Source: Arthrobacter sp. PGP41
GTDB taxonomy: Bacteria > Actinomycetota > Actinomycetes > Actinomycetales > Micrococcaceae
DNA: 64,000 bases
Assembly (NCBI RefSeq): GCF_002953935.1
Contig: NZ_CP026514.1
Location: forward strand, 1,054,001 to 1,118,000
Direction: 5' to 3'
This document shows, piece by piece, positions 45,015 through 53,761 of the stretch; positions within the stretch are counted from its first letter, which is position 1; every line of letters starts with the position of its first letter. The position numbers and the translations under genes are program-made. The notes beneath the pieces were generated by a model. It searched no databases, was not told where the DNA came from, and worked only from the letters and a program-made list of their open reading frames with translations.

Positions 45015-45670
45015 AGGTCCTCCCCGATTTCTGATGCCGTCCCGTGCCCTGGTTCGCGTGGGCCGGCGGCCGGCTCACCGGCGAGCGTGGCGCGGTAGTC
45101 AGCCAGCCGCGCGTCGAACTCTTCCAGCCACTGTGCATCCACGTACGCCTTCAGGATCCGTGCCACCTCGTACGTGTCCGTCTGCCCTTTGAGCTTGCGC
45201 AGGAAGCCGAGCTCCACCACCTTCTTGATGTCAGCCCCCAGCCGGTCCAGGACCCGGGCCTCGTTGCTGGATTCAGGCAAGAACACCGAGACCATGTCCG
45301 CGATCTCCTGCTCGCTCATGATGAGCCGGACCTCGCTGCTGTTGATGTCGAACTCCATCATGCGCCGGCGGAGCAGGGCCAGCAGCAGGCTGACGTTGAA
45401 GGTCAGGGAGCGGCGGGCGATGAGCCGGGGGAGAGCGGCGTCCGGATCATCCTTGGACCTCAGGAACGCGTAGCCCTCGGACTCGTCCAGGACCAGGTCC
45501 AGGCCAAGCACCGAGACGTAGTCGCGTACGTGCGAGGTCAGGCCCAGCAGGGACTGCCACAGCTTCTCTTCGTTCTCCGCGTACAACACGCCCTTGAAGA
45601 GCCGGGTGACGACAGCGGGAAGCTCCTCCGGCGTGCGGGTTTCAGTGTCAGCTGTGGCGGGGACGTTCAT
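45011..45670 (-). CDS. jetB: Wadjet JetB, MukE-like subunit
   Basis: 219 residues fitting DUF4194: VVTRLFKGVLYAENEEKLWQSLL, DYVSVLGLDLVLDESEGYAFLR and RSLTFNVSLLLALLRRRMMEFD are characteristic. It is the kite-type (MukE-like) subunit that bridges JetA and the JetC motor. It starts inside the jetA stop (ATGA) and ends in the jetC start (ATGA), so stoichiometric, coupled translation is expected. Confidence 0.92.
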   Translation of the reverse strand: MNVPATADTETRTPEELPAVVTRLFKGVLYAENEEKLWQSLLGLTSHVRDYVSVLGLDLVLDESEGYAFLRSKDDPDAALPRLIARRSLTFNVSLLLALLRRRMMEFDINSSEVRLIMSEQEIADMVSVFLPESSNEARVLDRLGADIKKVVELGFLRKLKGQTDTYEVARILKAYVDAQWLEEFDARLADYRATLAGEPAAGPREPGHGTASEIGEDL

Positions 45671-47109
45671 GCCGGCCTTCCGAAGATGATCTGTTCGATG
45701 GTGGCTTCGCGGATGGAGCCGTCCGGCAGCTGCCAGGACAGGCGCTGGGACTGCTCCGGGTTGATGGTGGCCCAGTCCGATTCGGTGGCCAGTTGGTAGT
45801 AGGCCACCACCTCCGCCAGTCCCTGCGAGAGGGGGTACGCTGCGGTGATGTCGGCCAGGGTGGCCTGCTCCGCCTCGGCCAGCACGGCGTCAATGTTGAC
45901 CCGCAGGCGTTCCTTGTCCACGAAGAACTGGCCGAACAGGGCCGAGGCGTCCACGTCCGCGTCGTCGGCCGTTTCGACGGCGTCGTCCACCAGCACTTTG
46001 CGGCTGGGCTCATAAAGGGGCCGCTCGAAGGGCAGCACCACGTCCACGGATGGCGCGTCAATTTGCATGAAAGCGCCCGACGGCGGTGCCTCCCGGGTGC
46101 CCAATGCGCCGGATTCTATGCGGCGGATCAGCTGCATGATGCGTTTATTCTCAAGGAATACCTTGTCGTCCAGGAGCCGGCGCATCTGCTGGGAAAGCTG
46201 GCGGACCGTGGCTTGGGTCTGTTCAACGGCGGGAAGCCAGTCCTGGTGGAGGTTGGCCAGCGCGTTCAGGCTGTCCGCGTTGGCCAGGGCTTCGATCCGG
46301 GTGGCTCGCTGAAGCAGGTCCTGCAGCTCGGTGCGGAGCTGGGGTGACATCAGGTAGTCCCAGAACCCCTGGAACGTGCGCCCCTGGAGGGAGCTGCTGA
46401 TGTCCTGCTGGTTGTCGAAAATGGACTCCAGTAGCTCGCCCTGGGTGCCGTCCCAGGTGGCGATCTGCTCGCGCACCTGCCGGTCCAGCTTGCGGAAATT
46501 CTGCTCCACCTCGCGGAAATCGGAGAGCAGGTCCTTGGCCAGGGCCGTGAGCTGCTGGAAGTGGTCCAATGCTTCCGGGCCGGTCATAACGCGGATGTTG
46601 CCCTCGCGGATCCGCTGCATCTCGGCGTCGATCCCGTCCCGCTGGCGCTGCAGCTCTGCGAGCCGCACCTCCGGGTCCGTCTCGGACTGCTGCACCAGCT
46701 GCTTCAGGACCGCGAAGATGCTGGTGAGCCTGGATTGGGTTGCGACGAAGTCCCGCCCGCGGAGGTTCTCCACCCAGCGGACGACGTCCTCCGCGGCCGC
46801 GGTGAGATCGTAATGGGGTTCGTCCTCGCCGGGGACGTAGTACTTCCTTAGCCATTGGCGCTCGTCGGCCGCCCAGTCATCAAGGTATTCACCTGCGGGA
46901 CGGGGGAACCTGTCTTCGCCTTCTCTGTCCCGGAGTCCGAACAGCACGTCATCCAGGACGTCGATCAGCTCCTGCCGGCCCAGGTTGCGCTGGTTTGGAC
47001 CCGTGAAGGCGGCCATGAAAAACGTCAATGCCAGGGGCGCGTTTTGGGCACGGAGCAGTGACCACCCTGCATGGTTCTCCCGCAGGGAATTGATGGCGTA
47101 GAAGTCCAT
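45667..47109 (-). CDS. jetA: Wadjet JetA, MukF-like kleisin subunit
   Basis: About 480 residues fitting DUF3375. The start at 47109 gives MDFYAINSLRENHAGWSLLR, the expected beginning; a GTG at 47148 would add 13 unlike residues. It is helical throughout, with a coiled segment (AELQRQRDGIDAEMQRIREG, about 165) and a C-terminal winged-helix-like end. It is the kleisin of the JetABC complex. First gene of the jetABCD operon, a complete type I Wadjet set. Confidence 0.92.
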   Translation of the reverse strand: MDFYAINSLRENHAGWSLLRAQNAPLALTFFMAAFTGPNQRNLGRQELIDVLDDVLFGLRDREGEDRFPRPAGEYLDDWAADERQWLRKYYVPGEDEPHYDLTAAAEDVVRWVENLRGRDFVATQSRLTSIFAVLKQLVQQSETDPEVRLAELQRQRDGIDAEMQRIREGNIRVMTGPEALDHFQQLTALAKDLLSDFREVEQNFRKLDRQVREQIATWDGTQGELLESIFDNQQDISSSLQGRTFQGFWDYLMSPQLRTELQDLLQRATRIEALANADSLNALANLHQDWLPAVEQTQATVRQLSQQMRRLLDDKVFLENKRIMQLIRRIESGALGTREAPPSGAFMQIDAPSVDVVLPFERPLYEPSRKVLVDDAVETADDADVDASALFGQFFVDKERLRVNIDAVLAEAEQATLADITAAYPLSQGLAEVVAYYQLATESDWATINPEQSQRLSWQLPDGSIREATIEQIIFGRPA

Positions 47110-47259
47110 TGGGGTCCCATGTTTGGTGCATCTCGTCGTCGAAATCACTCTAGGCGATGGCTACGACATTGTTCACCCACCGTTCCAGCTCAGACGCTCC
47201 ATCACTTAAAGTCAGGTTTCGACGAACGCTCTGGCACTTTGCAGTGCCCGGTAGCCGCC

Positions 47260-47433
47260 GCTATTCCGATGCCTCGTGTTGCTCCATTTGGCAACCTGTC
47301 CATGTGGGGCCCCGCCACGGACCTCAAGCCGTTCATCACCGGCCGGATCGCGCTCGAGGACCTGATGGAGCAGGGGTACGACACCCTGATCAAGCACAAG
47401 GACACGGCGGTGAAGGCGCTGGTGCACCCTTAG
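47260..47433 (+). pseudogene. 3' remnant of a possible dehydrogenase
   Basis: The frame ending at 47433 reads MPRVAPFGNLSMWGPATDLK and then FITGRIALEDLMEQGYDTLI, closing with KHKDTAVKALVHP and a stop. It looks like the C-terminal end of a real protein, perhaps a zinc-type (MDR) alcohol dehydrogenase, but no start or upstream part is present. It lies at the right border of the Wadjet operon, head to head with jetA. The family guess is weak. The rest of the 47110-47446 gap holds nothing recognisable except the expected jetA promoter. Confidence 0.35.
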
Positions 47434-47446
47434 GTGCTGGCGGGCG

Positions 47447-48022
47447 TCAGGGCAGGGGCTGCCGTTCGCCCACGCTGAGGGAGGCCGACGGCGGCTGGTA
47501 CTCCCGCCGTCGTCGTTCCATCCGTTGTTGCTGGCCCGGCGACGGGATTCTGGCACGCTTGGCGCGGTTGCACCTGGCGCAGGCCGCAACAAAGTTCTGC
47601 AGGCTGGTGGAACCGCCCTTGGACCACGGATAGAAGTGGTCGCCGTGCTCGGCCGGTCGGCCACAGCGGCGCCCGAAGCCGGCTTCCAGTTCGCACACAC
47701 CGCCGGCCCGGACCATCCCTTCACGTCGCTGCTGGCGCGTGAAACGGCGCACCGGATCCCGGCGCCGGACGTCCCGGCGGGTGATGACGGCAGCGGCAAT
47801 ACCCAGGACGACGGCGGCCACGCCCGGGAGCGCAACCGCGGCGACGACGTTCTCCACCATGCCGCGCAGAACCCCTGCGGCGGCGGACGGCCCAACTCCG
47901 ACAGCCGGTGCTGTCTTCGACATGAGCCCTGACATCACCGCGACAGCGAGCCAAACCATCACCGCCGAGTACGCCAGGCGAAGCCCCTGCCGGGTCCAGT
48001 AGATGCGGCCGAGTTCCGGCAT
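47447..48022 (-). CDS. Membrane-anchored HNH endonuclease
   Basis: 191 residues. Two hydrophobic segments (about 17-35 and 57-80) are followed by a basic linker (RRDVRRRDPVRRFTRQQRR) and an HNH domain: Cys110 and Cys120, GDHFYPWSKGG (128-137), N143 and CARCNRAK with Cys148 and Cys151. The four Cys would bind structural zinc; Asp128-His129 begin the catalytic beta-beta-alpha motif. The nuclease domain is expected in the cytoplasm near the membrane, suited to cutting incoming DNA; this role is inference. GGGGG lies before the ATG. It is not in an operon with the jet genes. Confidence 0.8.
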   Translation of the reverse strand: MPELGRIYWTRQGLRLAYSAVMVWLAVAVMSGLMSKTAPAVGVGPSAAAGVLRGMVENVVAAVALPGVAAVVLGIAAAVITRRDVRRRDPVRRFTRQQRREGMVRAGGVCELEAGFGRRCGRPAEHGDHFYPWSKGGSTSLQNFVAACARCNRAKRARIPSPGQQQRMERRRREYQPPSASLSVGERQPLP

Positions 48023-48325
48023 TGATTACCCCCAATTTTCAGTTCGCCGGAGGCGCGTGGCCCCGGATGACTAGGGAATCCTATAGGCCGGACGCCGGGC
48101 GGTGTCCCAGGTTTAGCTCAGTTTTTGCCGAGGTCCGCGTCCACTCTTGGCGGGAGGAGACGAACGTGGCTCCCGGCCCCGGCCTCCAGTGCGTCTCGCC
48201 CGGGAAGGTCAGCACCCCGGTGGAGGACCCGTGACCAGGGGCTTGCGGGGTTTTGCTCGGCCGCGTACAAAAGGACGTCCCGTGGCGATTAGACGCAGGT
48301 CACTAACAGGTGCAAGGGTGGACGC

Positions 48326-49063
48326 GTGGATGCCGACATCAACTTCTATTTCGACCCGGTCTGCCCTTTCGCCTGGATGACAAGCAAGTGGGTGCGGCAG
48401 GTGCAGGCGCAGCGCGAGTACACCGTGGACTGGCGGTTTATTTCGTTGCGCCTTATCAACGCCCACGTTGACTATGACGCGCAGTTCCCGCCTGAGTACG
48501 AGGCCGGACACACGGCCGGGCTCCGGCTCCTGCGGGTGGCGGCCCGGGCACGTGCTGAGCATGGCCGCGAGTCGATCGCCCGGTTGTACGAGGCGTTCGG
48601 GACCCACATCTTCGAAGCTGCCCCGGACACGGCCGGCCAGCGCAGCGAGGCCGAAGTGCGTGAGGAACGGGGGACGCGTGAATTCGTGGAGCCGGTCCTG
48701 GTCCAGGCCGGCCTGCCCCGGGAGCTTGCGGCGGCTCTCGACGACGACTCCTGGGACTGCGGGATCCGGCAGGAGACGGATGAGGCGCTGGGGCTGACGG
48801 GCAAGGACGTGGGCACGCCCATCATCCACTTCGAACCGCCTGCCGGTGTGACCTTCTTCGGGCCGGTGATCAGCCGGCTGCCGGACGACCAGTCGGCAGC
48901 CGAGCTGTGGGACCACGTGGTGGGGCTGGCACGGTTCCCTGGTTTCGCGGAGCTCAAGCGAAGCCTGCGGGAGCAGCCGCAGCTTCCTGCCTTCGGGGTC
49001 AGCTCCGGTACGGTCGGTCAGCAGGAGGACTGGCACGGCGGCAGCCGGCGGCAGAAGAAGTGA
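48326..49063 (+). CDS. DsbA-family mycothiol-type oxidoreductase
   Basis: 245 residues from a GTG. A thioredoxin-like fold with FYFDPVCPFAWMTSKW near the start; CPFAW (Cys13) is the active-site form of mycothiol-dependent reductases such as the Rv2466c type. A cis-Pro loop lies in GKDVGTPIIHF. It is a cytoplasmic redox enzyme, not a periplasmic disulfide-maker, since no signal peptide is present. It is followed within 20 bp by the SRPBCC gene in the same direction. Confidence 0.88.
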   Translation: MDADINFYFDPVCPFAWMTSKWVRQVQAQREYTVDWRFISLRLINAHVDYDAQFPPEYEAGHTAGLRLLRVAARARAEHGRESIARLYEAFGTHIFEAAPDTAGQRSEAEVREERGTREFVEPVLVQAGLPRELAAALDDDSWDCGIRQETDEALGLTGKDVGTPIIHFEPPAGVTFFGPVISRLPDDQSAAELWDHVVGLARFPGFAELKRSLREQPQLPAFGVSSGTVGQQEDWHGGSRRQKK

Positions 49064-49083
49064 CTGTCTGTAAGGATGGACCC

Positions 49084-49584
49084 ATGAACCAGAACAGCAT
49101 CCGCCACCACCAGGAGTCGGTCACGGTCAAGGCATCGGCAGAGGCGCTGTACGACCTGGTCTCCGACATCACCCGCACCGGTGAGTGGAGCCCGGTTTGC
49201 ACGCGGTGCTGGTGGGACGACGAGGACAGTGCCGGCCAGCCCGGTGCCTGGTTCACCGGCCGTAACGAGCTCCCGCACCGGTCCTGGGAGACCCGCTCGC
49301 AGGTGGTGGCTGCCGAGCGCGGCCGCGAGTTCGCCTGGGTGGTGGGCGGCAGGTTTGTCCGCTGGGGCTTCGCCCTCACCCCGGCAGGCGACGGAACCGT
49401 CCTGAGCGAGTCCTGGGAATTCCTGCCGGAGGGGATAGCCATGTTCGGGGAGAAGTACGGTGCTGACGCTGACGCCCAGATCGCCGACCGCACCCGGCAG
49501 GCGCTGGACGGCATTCCGAAAACGCTCGCAGCAATCAAGCGGATTGCCGAGTCCGTCGCTGCAAACGAGGAAGTCAGGTCCTAG
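49084..49584 (+). CDS. SRPBCC (START-like) family protein
   Basis: 166 residues from the ATG at 49084 (AAGGA upstream). The pattern SVTVKASAEALYDLVSDITRTGEWSP, WETRSQVVAAERGREFAWVV and GDGTVLSESWEFLP is that of the SRPBCC ligand-binding fold (polyketide cyclase/dehydrase type). The ligand is unknown. Probably co-transcribed with the DsbA-like gene 20 bp upstream. Confidence 0.85.
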   Translation: MNQNSIRHHQESVTVKASAEALYDLVSDITRTGEWSPVCTRCWWDDEDSAGQPGAWFTGRNELPHRSWETRSQVVAAERGREFAWVVGGRFVRWGFALTPAGDGTVLSESWEFLPEGIAMFGEKYGADADAQIADRTRQALDGIPKTLAAIKRIAESVAANEEVRS

Positions 49585-49638
49585 GACTGGAACTGCTGCA
49601 CCACCGAAAGGGACGTAGCCGCGTGCAACAATGGCGCC

Positions 49639-50118
49639 ATGACCCACGAGCAGCACAGGTCCGCCGCGCCGGAAGCGGGCAGCACCGACCTCCCCGCCTT
49701 CGAAGCCGCCTACCAGGCCGCCCAAAAAGGCCTGGCCGAAGGCGGCATCCCCATCGGGGCGGCGCTCGCCCGGGACGGCGTGGTGATCGCGAGCGGGCAC
49801 AACGAACGCGTCCAACAGGACGACCCGATCGCGCACGGGGAAATGTCCGCGCTCCGCGCCGCCGGCCGGCAGCGGAGCTACCGGGACACCACGCTCTACA
49901 CCACCCTGGCCCCGTGTGCCATGTGCGCCGGGACCATCATCCAGTTCAAGATCCCCCGCGTGGTGGTGGGGGAGGCACGCACGTTCGACGGCGAATTGGA
50001 ACTCTTGCGGTCACGCGGGGTGGAGGTGGTGGTCCTGGATGATCAGCGCTGCGTGGACATGATGCGCACCTTCCAGACCGAGAACCCCGGCCTGTGGGCC
50101 GAGGACATCGCCGAGTAG
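49639..50118 (+). CDS. Yeast-type cytosine deaminase
   Basis: 159 residues of the zinc-dependent CDA fold: zinc ligand and proton shuttle in PIAHGEMSAL (His66, Glu68) and the second ligand pair in APCAMCAG (Cys93, Cys96). The C-terminal part VEVVVLDDQRCVDMM...ENPGLWAEDIAE closely follows the FCY1-type cytosine deaminase tail. It converts cytosine to uracil for pyrimidine salvage, in keeping with the nucleoside genes at 58.7-62.2 kb. A DeoR remnant lies tail to tail with it. A 60-bp fragment of a second copy is at 53.3 kb. Confidence 0.88.
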   Translation: MTHEQHRSAAPEAGSTDLPAFEAAYQAAQKGLAEGGIPIGAALARDGVVIASGHNERVQQDDPIAHGEMSALRAAGRQRSYRDTTLYTTLAPCAMCAGTIIQFKIPRVVVGEARTFDGELELLRSRGVEVVVLDDQRCVDMMRTFQTENPGLWAEDIAE

Positions 50119-50119
50119 C

Positions 50120-50295
50120 CCCGGGCCGGCGCCGTCGTCCGTTGCCAGCGTACGGGGCAGCGCCCGCCAGACGTGGAACGGCCGCAGGCCGGGCTTGGAT
50201 GAGTTCGCCAGGACGGAGACCTCCCGGCCGGCCAGGAAGCCCGCCCCGGTACCCTCGGAACCGGCGAGTTCCTGGAGGATGTTGACGAAAAGCTG
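50120..50295 (-). pseudogene. DeoR-family regulator remnant
   Basis: On the minus strand it reads NILQELAGSEG directly followed by GREVSVLANSSKPGLRPFHVWRAL and TLATDDGAGPG, which match NTLQELADSEG and GREVYVLADSSKLGLRPFHAW, TLVTDDGADPG of the intact DeoR protein at 53762-54535. About 80 residues between these blocks and the whole N-terminal DNA-binding part are missing. Confidence 0.8.
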
Positions 50296-50333
50296 CCGGC
50301 CATCCAAGATCAAATGATTCACGGAACCCCGAT

Positions 50334-52520
50334 ATGCGTGTGTTCCGGACAGGGCGCAGGGGGATGCGGGTGGACTGGTGGTGGCTCTCGTCGGCGGCAA
50401 ATACGGTGGTGGCCGTCTCCTACCTGGCGATTTCGGTGGCCATCATTGTGCCCTTGGCCCGGTCCGGGCAGGTGCGCCGGAACCGGCTGGGAACTGCAAC
50501 GGCGGCGATCTTCTTTACCTGCTCCGTGGGGCACGGCCTGCACGCTGTCCATCCGCTGCTGCCTTTCCTGGGGCTGGACGTCCCCGAGGGCCACGCCTCC
50601 AGGGAGGGCATCTCCTGGCATGACGCGTTGTGGGAGGTGACGACGGCGGGAGTGGGCCTCTACTACTGGACGCTGCGCCGGGCGTACGCATCCATGCTGG
50701 CGGGACCGGTGATTTTCGAGGACCTGATCGAGCGGCAGCGCCTGGCGGAACTAGAAGCCGAAGCGGAGCTGAATGCTGTGCGCCGGCAGGGCGCCGCCGA
50801 GCTTGAACTCAGTGAGAAACGCTTCCGGCTTGCCTTTGAGCACGCCCCGATCGGCATCGCGCTGCTCAGCCTGGACCCCGGAGATGCAGGCAAGGTGCTG
50901 CGGGCCAACTCCGCCTTTTACGCCCTCCTGGGACGCACGCCCACGGAAGTGGAGTCCGGCAGTGTCCTGGATTTCATGGTGCCGGAGGACCGGTCCGCGG
51001 CCCAGCGCCGGCTGGTACAGATGGTGGCCGGGGAAGTCACCGAGTACACCGATTCCCGGCGTTTCTTCCAGGCGGGCGGGGACATCGTCTGGACCTCGAT
51101 GACAAGCGCGGTGGTGGCCGATGACCATGGCGTGCCCCTGTACTTGGTTGCCCAGTTCGAGGACATCACGGGCCGCCGCGAAACTGAACAGCTGCTCACC
51201 CGGCAGGCCATGCACGACGGCCTGACGGGCCTGCCCAACCGGGTGCTGCTGATGGACAGGATCAGCCATGGCCTGGCCCGGACACAGCGCAGCAGCGGGC
51301 AGGTGGCCGTGTTCTTCGTGGACGTGGACGGGTTCAAGGCCGTCAACGACACCCTGGGACATGCTGCCGGCGACCTCCTCCTGATCGAAGTAGGCCGGCG
51401 GCTGCGCTTACTGGGGCGTGAGGACGATACCGTGGCTCGCCTGGCAGGAGACGAATTCGTGGTGCTCTGCGAAGGCCTCCCGGACCGCGCCGCGGCAGAA
51501 GCCGTGGCCCGACGCCTGCTGGACGGGCTGGAAAGCCCGTACGAAATCGGCCGGGACGTCTTCCGGACCAGCGCCAGCATCGGCATCGCGCTGGCCGGCC
51601 GGGACAGCACCGCGGCCGACCTGCTGCAAAACGCCGACATCGCCATGTACCGGGCCAAGGAAGCGGGCCGGGGGCGGTACGTGGTCTACGACAGGAACCT
51701 GCGCGCCATCCGTGACAGCCGGCTGCGCACCGAGAAGGAACTGCGGCAGGGAATTGAAAACGGCCAACTGCGCGTCCTCTTCCAGCCCGTCATTGGCCTG
51801 GCTGACGGGGGCCTTGCCTCCGTGGAGGCGCTCGTGCGCTGGGACCATCCGGGCCGGGGCCTGCTGGCGCCGGCCGAGTTCCTGGACGTGGCGGAAACGA
51901 CCGGATTAATCATTCCGCTGGGCCGCTGGATGATCCCCGAAGCCTGCCGCCAGGTGGCGGCATGGCAGCGCAAAGATCCCGGACGCGCTCCGCAGCACAT
52001 ATCTGTCAACGTCAGCGCCGTTGAACTCAGCAGCCCCGGCATGGTGAACGCCGTGGCGCGTGCCCTTCGCGACGCCGGGCTTCCGCCCAGCGCCCTGTGC
52101 GTTGAGATCACCGAGTCCGCCCTGCTGGACAGCAACAGCACCAACATCTCTACCGTCCGGAAGCTGCGGGCCATGGGCATCCGGATCGCGCTGGATGACT
52201 TCGGCACGGGCTATTCCTCGCTCACCAACCTGAAGCGGTTCCCGGTGGATGTGGTCAAGATCGACAGGTCCTTCGTGGCCGGCCTTGGCATCGACGCCGA
52301 GGACACCGCCATCGTCGGCGCCGTCGTCGGGCTGGCCCACGCACTCGGGCTGGCCACCACGGCCGAAGGCGTCGAAACTGACGCCCAGCGCGATCACCTG
52401 CGGCGCCTCGGATGCACCCACGCCCAGGGGTATTTCTACTCCCGGCCGGCAACCATCTCCGAGCTCACCGGACTCACGGCCCGGCTAACGGACATGCAGC
52501 CCGCAGAACCGCTGTCCTAG
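50334..52520 (+). CDS. Membrane PAS-GGDEF-EAL cyclic-di-GMP protein
   Basis: 728 residues. About three N-terminal transmembrane segments (around 15-40, 52-75 and 100-120), a coiled linker, a PAS domain (about 160-285), a GGDEF diguanylate cyclase domain with the motif LAGDEF (AGDEF variant, about 370; often still active) and an EAL phosphodiesterase domain with EALVRWDHP (about 499) and DDFGTGYSSL (about 620), both with conserved catalytic acids. It may both make and break cyclic di-GMP in response to a signal sensed by PAS or membrane part. The start could also be at 50364. It lies between the two copies of the deaminase/DeoR sequences. Confidence 0.9.
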   Translation: MRVFRTGRRGMRVDWWWLSSAANTVVAVSYLAISVAIIVPLARSGQVRRNRLGTATAAIFFTCSVGHGLHAVHPLLPFLGLDVPEGHASREGISWHDALWEVTTAGVGLYYWTLRRAYASMLAGPVIFEDLIERQRLAELEAEAELNAVRRQGAAELELSEKRFRLAFEHAPIGIALLSLDPGDAGKVLRANSAFYALLGRTPTEVESGSVLDFMVPEDRSAAQRRLVQMVAGEVTEYTDSRRFFQAGGDIVWTSMTSAVVADDHGVPLYLVAQFEDITGRRETEQLLTRQAMHDGLTGLPNRVLLMDRISHGLARTQRSSGQVAVFFVDVDGFKAVNDTLGHAAGDLLLIEVGRRLRLLGREDDTVARLAGDEFVVLCEGLPDRAAAEAVARRLLDGLESPYEIGRDVFRTSASIGIALAGRDSTAADLLQNADIAMYRAKEAGRGRYVVYDRNLRAIRDSRLRTEKELRQGIENGQLRVLFQPVIGLADGGLASVEALVRWDHPGRGLLAPAEFLDVAETTGLIIPLGRWMIPEACRQVAAWQRKDPGRAPQHISVNVSAVELSSPGMVNAVARALRDAGLPPSALCVEITESALLDSNSTNISTVRKLRAMGIRIALDDFGTGYSSLTNLKRFPVDVVKIDRSFVAGLGIDAEDTAIVGAVVGLAHALGLATTAEGVETDAQRDHLRRLGCTHAQGYFYSRPATISELTGLTARLTDMQPAEPLS

Positions 52521-52545
52521 CCGCGACCGCCCTGCTGATTGCCCT

Positions 52546-53265
52546 CTACATCGTGGGCATTCCGTGCGGACAAATTTCGGTGCCCGCCAGCCCAGGCGTA
52601 CCTTGTCCGAATGCGGGGTCGTCCTCGCTTCCTGCCCAGACGGCGCCGCCGCCAGGGCAGGGCATCACCACGAACGCCAAGCCATCATGATGGGCCCGCA
52701 GGTGGCGTCCGTCATCCTCGACCACTTCCCAGCCCGCCTCCGGCAACGCCGCACGGTAGTGCTGCAACACATCGACGTTTTCTGGGAGCACCAACCAGCG
52801 TGTACACCCGCCGACACCACTCATGCCGCTACCGCTGTATAGGCCGATGTGCGCGATGGAATCGAACGCCCGCTGGGACTCGCGGTCTGCACTGGCCATG
52901 GGCTCATCCGTACCCTCGGTCACGCACTGCGGAGAGGAGTGGTACTTCCCGATCTTCTGCCCCAAGGCCAGGGGCGTGACAGCGAGCATCACGAGCAGCA
53001 CAACTACCGGGATGGCCGCGGCCGTCAGCCTCATCCATAGCCGTGACGAGGGCACCAGGACGGCCACGGCAACCAGCGCGACCAGACCGAGCGCCATGCC
53101 GGAAGGACCGGCCGTCAACCCCCAGGTGAGCCCCTCGAAGGCGGTAGCGGTGACGTCGCCGTACACCGCCATGAAGCCCTGATGGACCGGCACAGCCAAC
53201 AGGGCCAGTCCTGCCTCGACGGCGAGCAGTACCGCAATAGAGACAGCTCGGCCGGTCATGGGCAT
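52546..53265 (-). CDS. Membrane protein of unknown function
   Basis: 239 residues with about three transmembrane segments in the first 110 (SIAVLLAVEAGLALLAVPV, GMALGLVALVAVAVLVP, IPVVVLLVMLAVTPLAL), then an outer or soluble domain of about 125 residues with Cys residues (QCVTEG, GGCTRWL, MPCPGG, EICPHG) that might form disulfides. I do not recognise the family. It converges with the GGDEF/EAL gene. Confidence 0.65.
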   Translation of the reverse strand: MPMTGRAVSIAVLLAVEAGLALLAVPVHQGFMAVYGDVTATAFEGLTWGLTAGPSGMALGLVALVAVAVLVPSSRLWMRLTAAAIPVVVLLVMLAVTPLALGQKIGKYHSSPQCVTEGTDEPMASADRESQRAFDSIAHIGLYSGSGMSGVGGCTRWLVLPENVDVLQHYRAALPEAGWEVVEDDGRHLRAHHDGLAFVVMPCPGGGAVWAGSEDDPAFGQGTPGLAGTEICPHGMPTM

Positions 53266-53324
53266 GGCTCATTGTAGGTTCCGCCTGAGCAGCCGTACAT
53301 GGGCCCATTGCCGGCGGGCAACTG

Positions 53325-53381
53325 ACAGCAGCGGGCACCCTCCGGGACACCACGCTCTGCACCACCCTCGCCCCGTGCGGC
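53325..53381 (+). pseudogene. Cytosine deaminase fragment
   Basis: About 57 bp encode TLRDTTLCTTLAPC, matching YRDTTLYTTLAPC at the zinc site of the intact deaminase at 49639-50118. DNA identity is high over this stretch, and nothing else of the gene remains. Confidence 0.75.
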
Positions 53382-53395
53382 GGGGTTGATGGGGC

Positions 53396-53698
53396 TCAGG
53401 GGCGGACGGGCGTGGCCGCCTCTGTTCCCACCACAGTTGTCCACGGGCGGGCGGTCCACGATGTCACGACGCCGGCGGTCACGTACGGATCGGCACCTGC
53501 AAATGCCCTTGCGGCCTCGAGGGCGTTCTCGCCTGTGAAGATCAGCAACCCAGTGAAGGGTCCTTCCCCAACGGCTCCACCCAGCAGAAGGTCACCCCGT
53601 TCCGCTGCTTCCCACGCCGCCTTGAGGTGGTCTGCGCGGTATTTTTCGCGGGTCTGGAGGTAGTTGTCCTCGTAGGCGTATTCGAGCACGGCGTGCAT
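53396..53698 (-). CDS. YciI-like protein
   Basis: 100 residues of the ferredoxin-like YCII fold: YEDNYLQTREKYRADHLKAAWEAAERGDLLLGGAV...EAARAFAGADPYVTAGVVTSW. The His in RADHL and the Asp in ADPYV are the conserved pair of the family. The substrate is unknown. It reads in the same direction as the upstream deoR gene, 63 bp away. A 3' fragment of a second copy is at 29.34-29.43 kb. Confidence 0.85.
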   Translation of the reverse strand: MHAVLEYAYEDNYLQTREKYRADHLKAAWEAAERGDLLLGGAVGEGPFTGLLIFTGENALEAARAFAGADPYVTAGVVTSWTARPWTTVVGTEAATPVRP

Positions 53699-53761
53699 GG
53701 GTGTCCGTCCATTTCATTCAGGGATTTCACTCGTTGTAGAAGGTAGCGTACCCGCCGTGAC

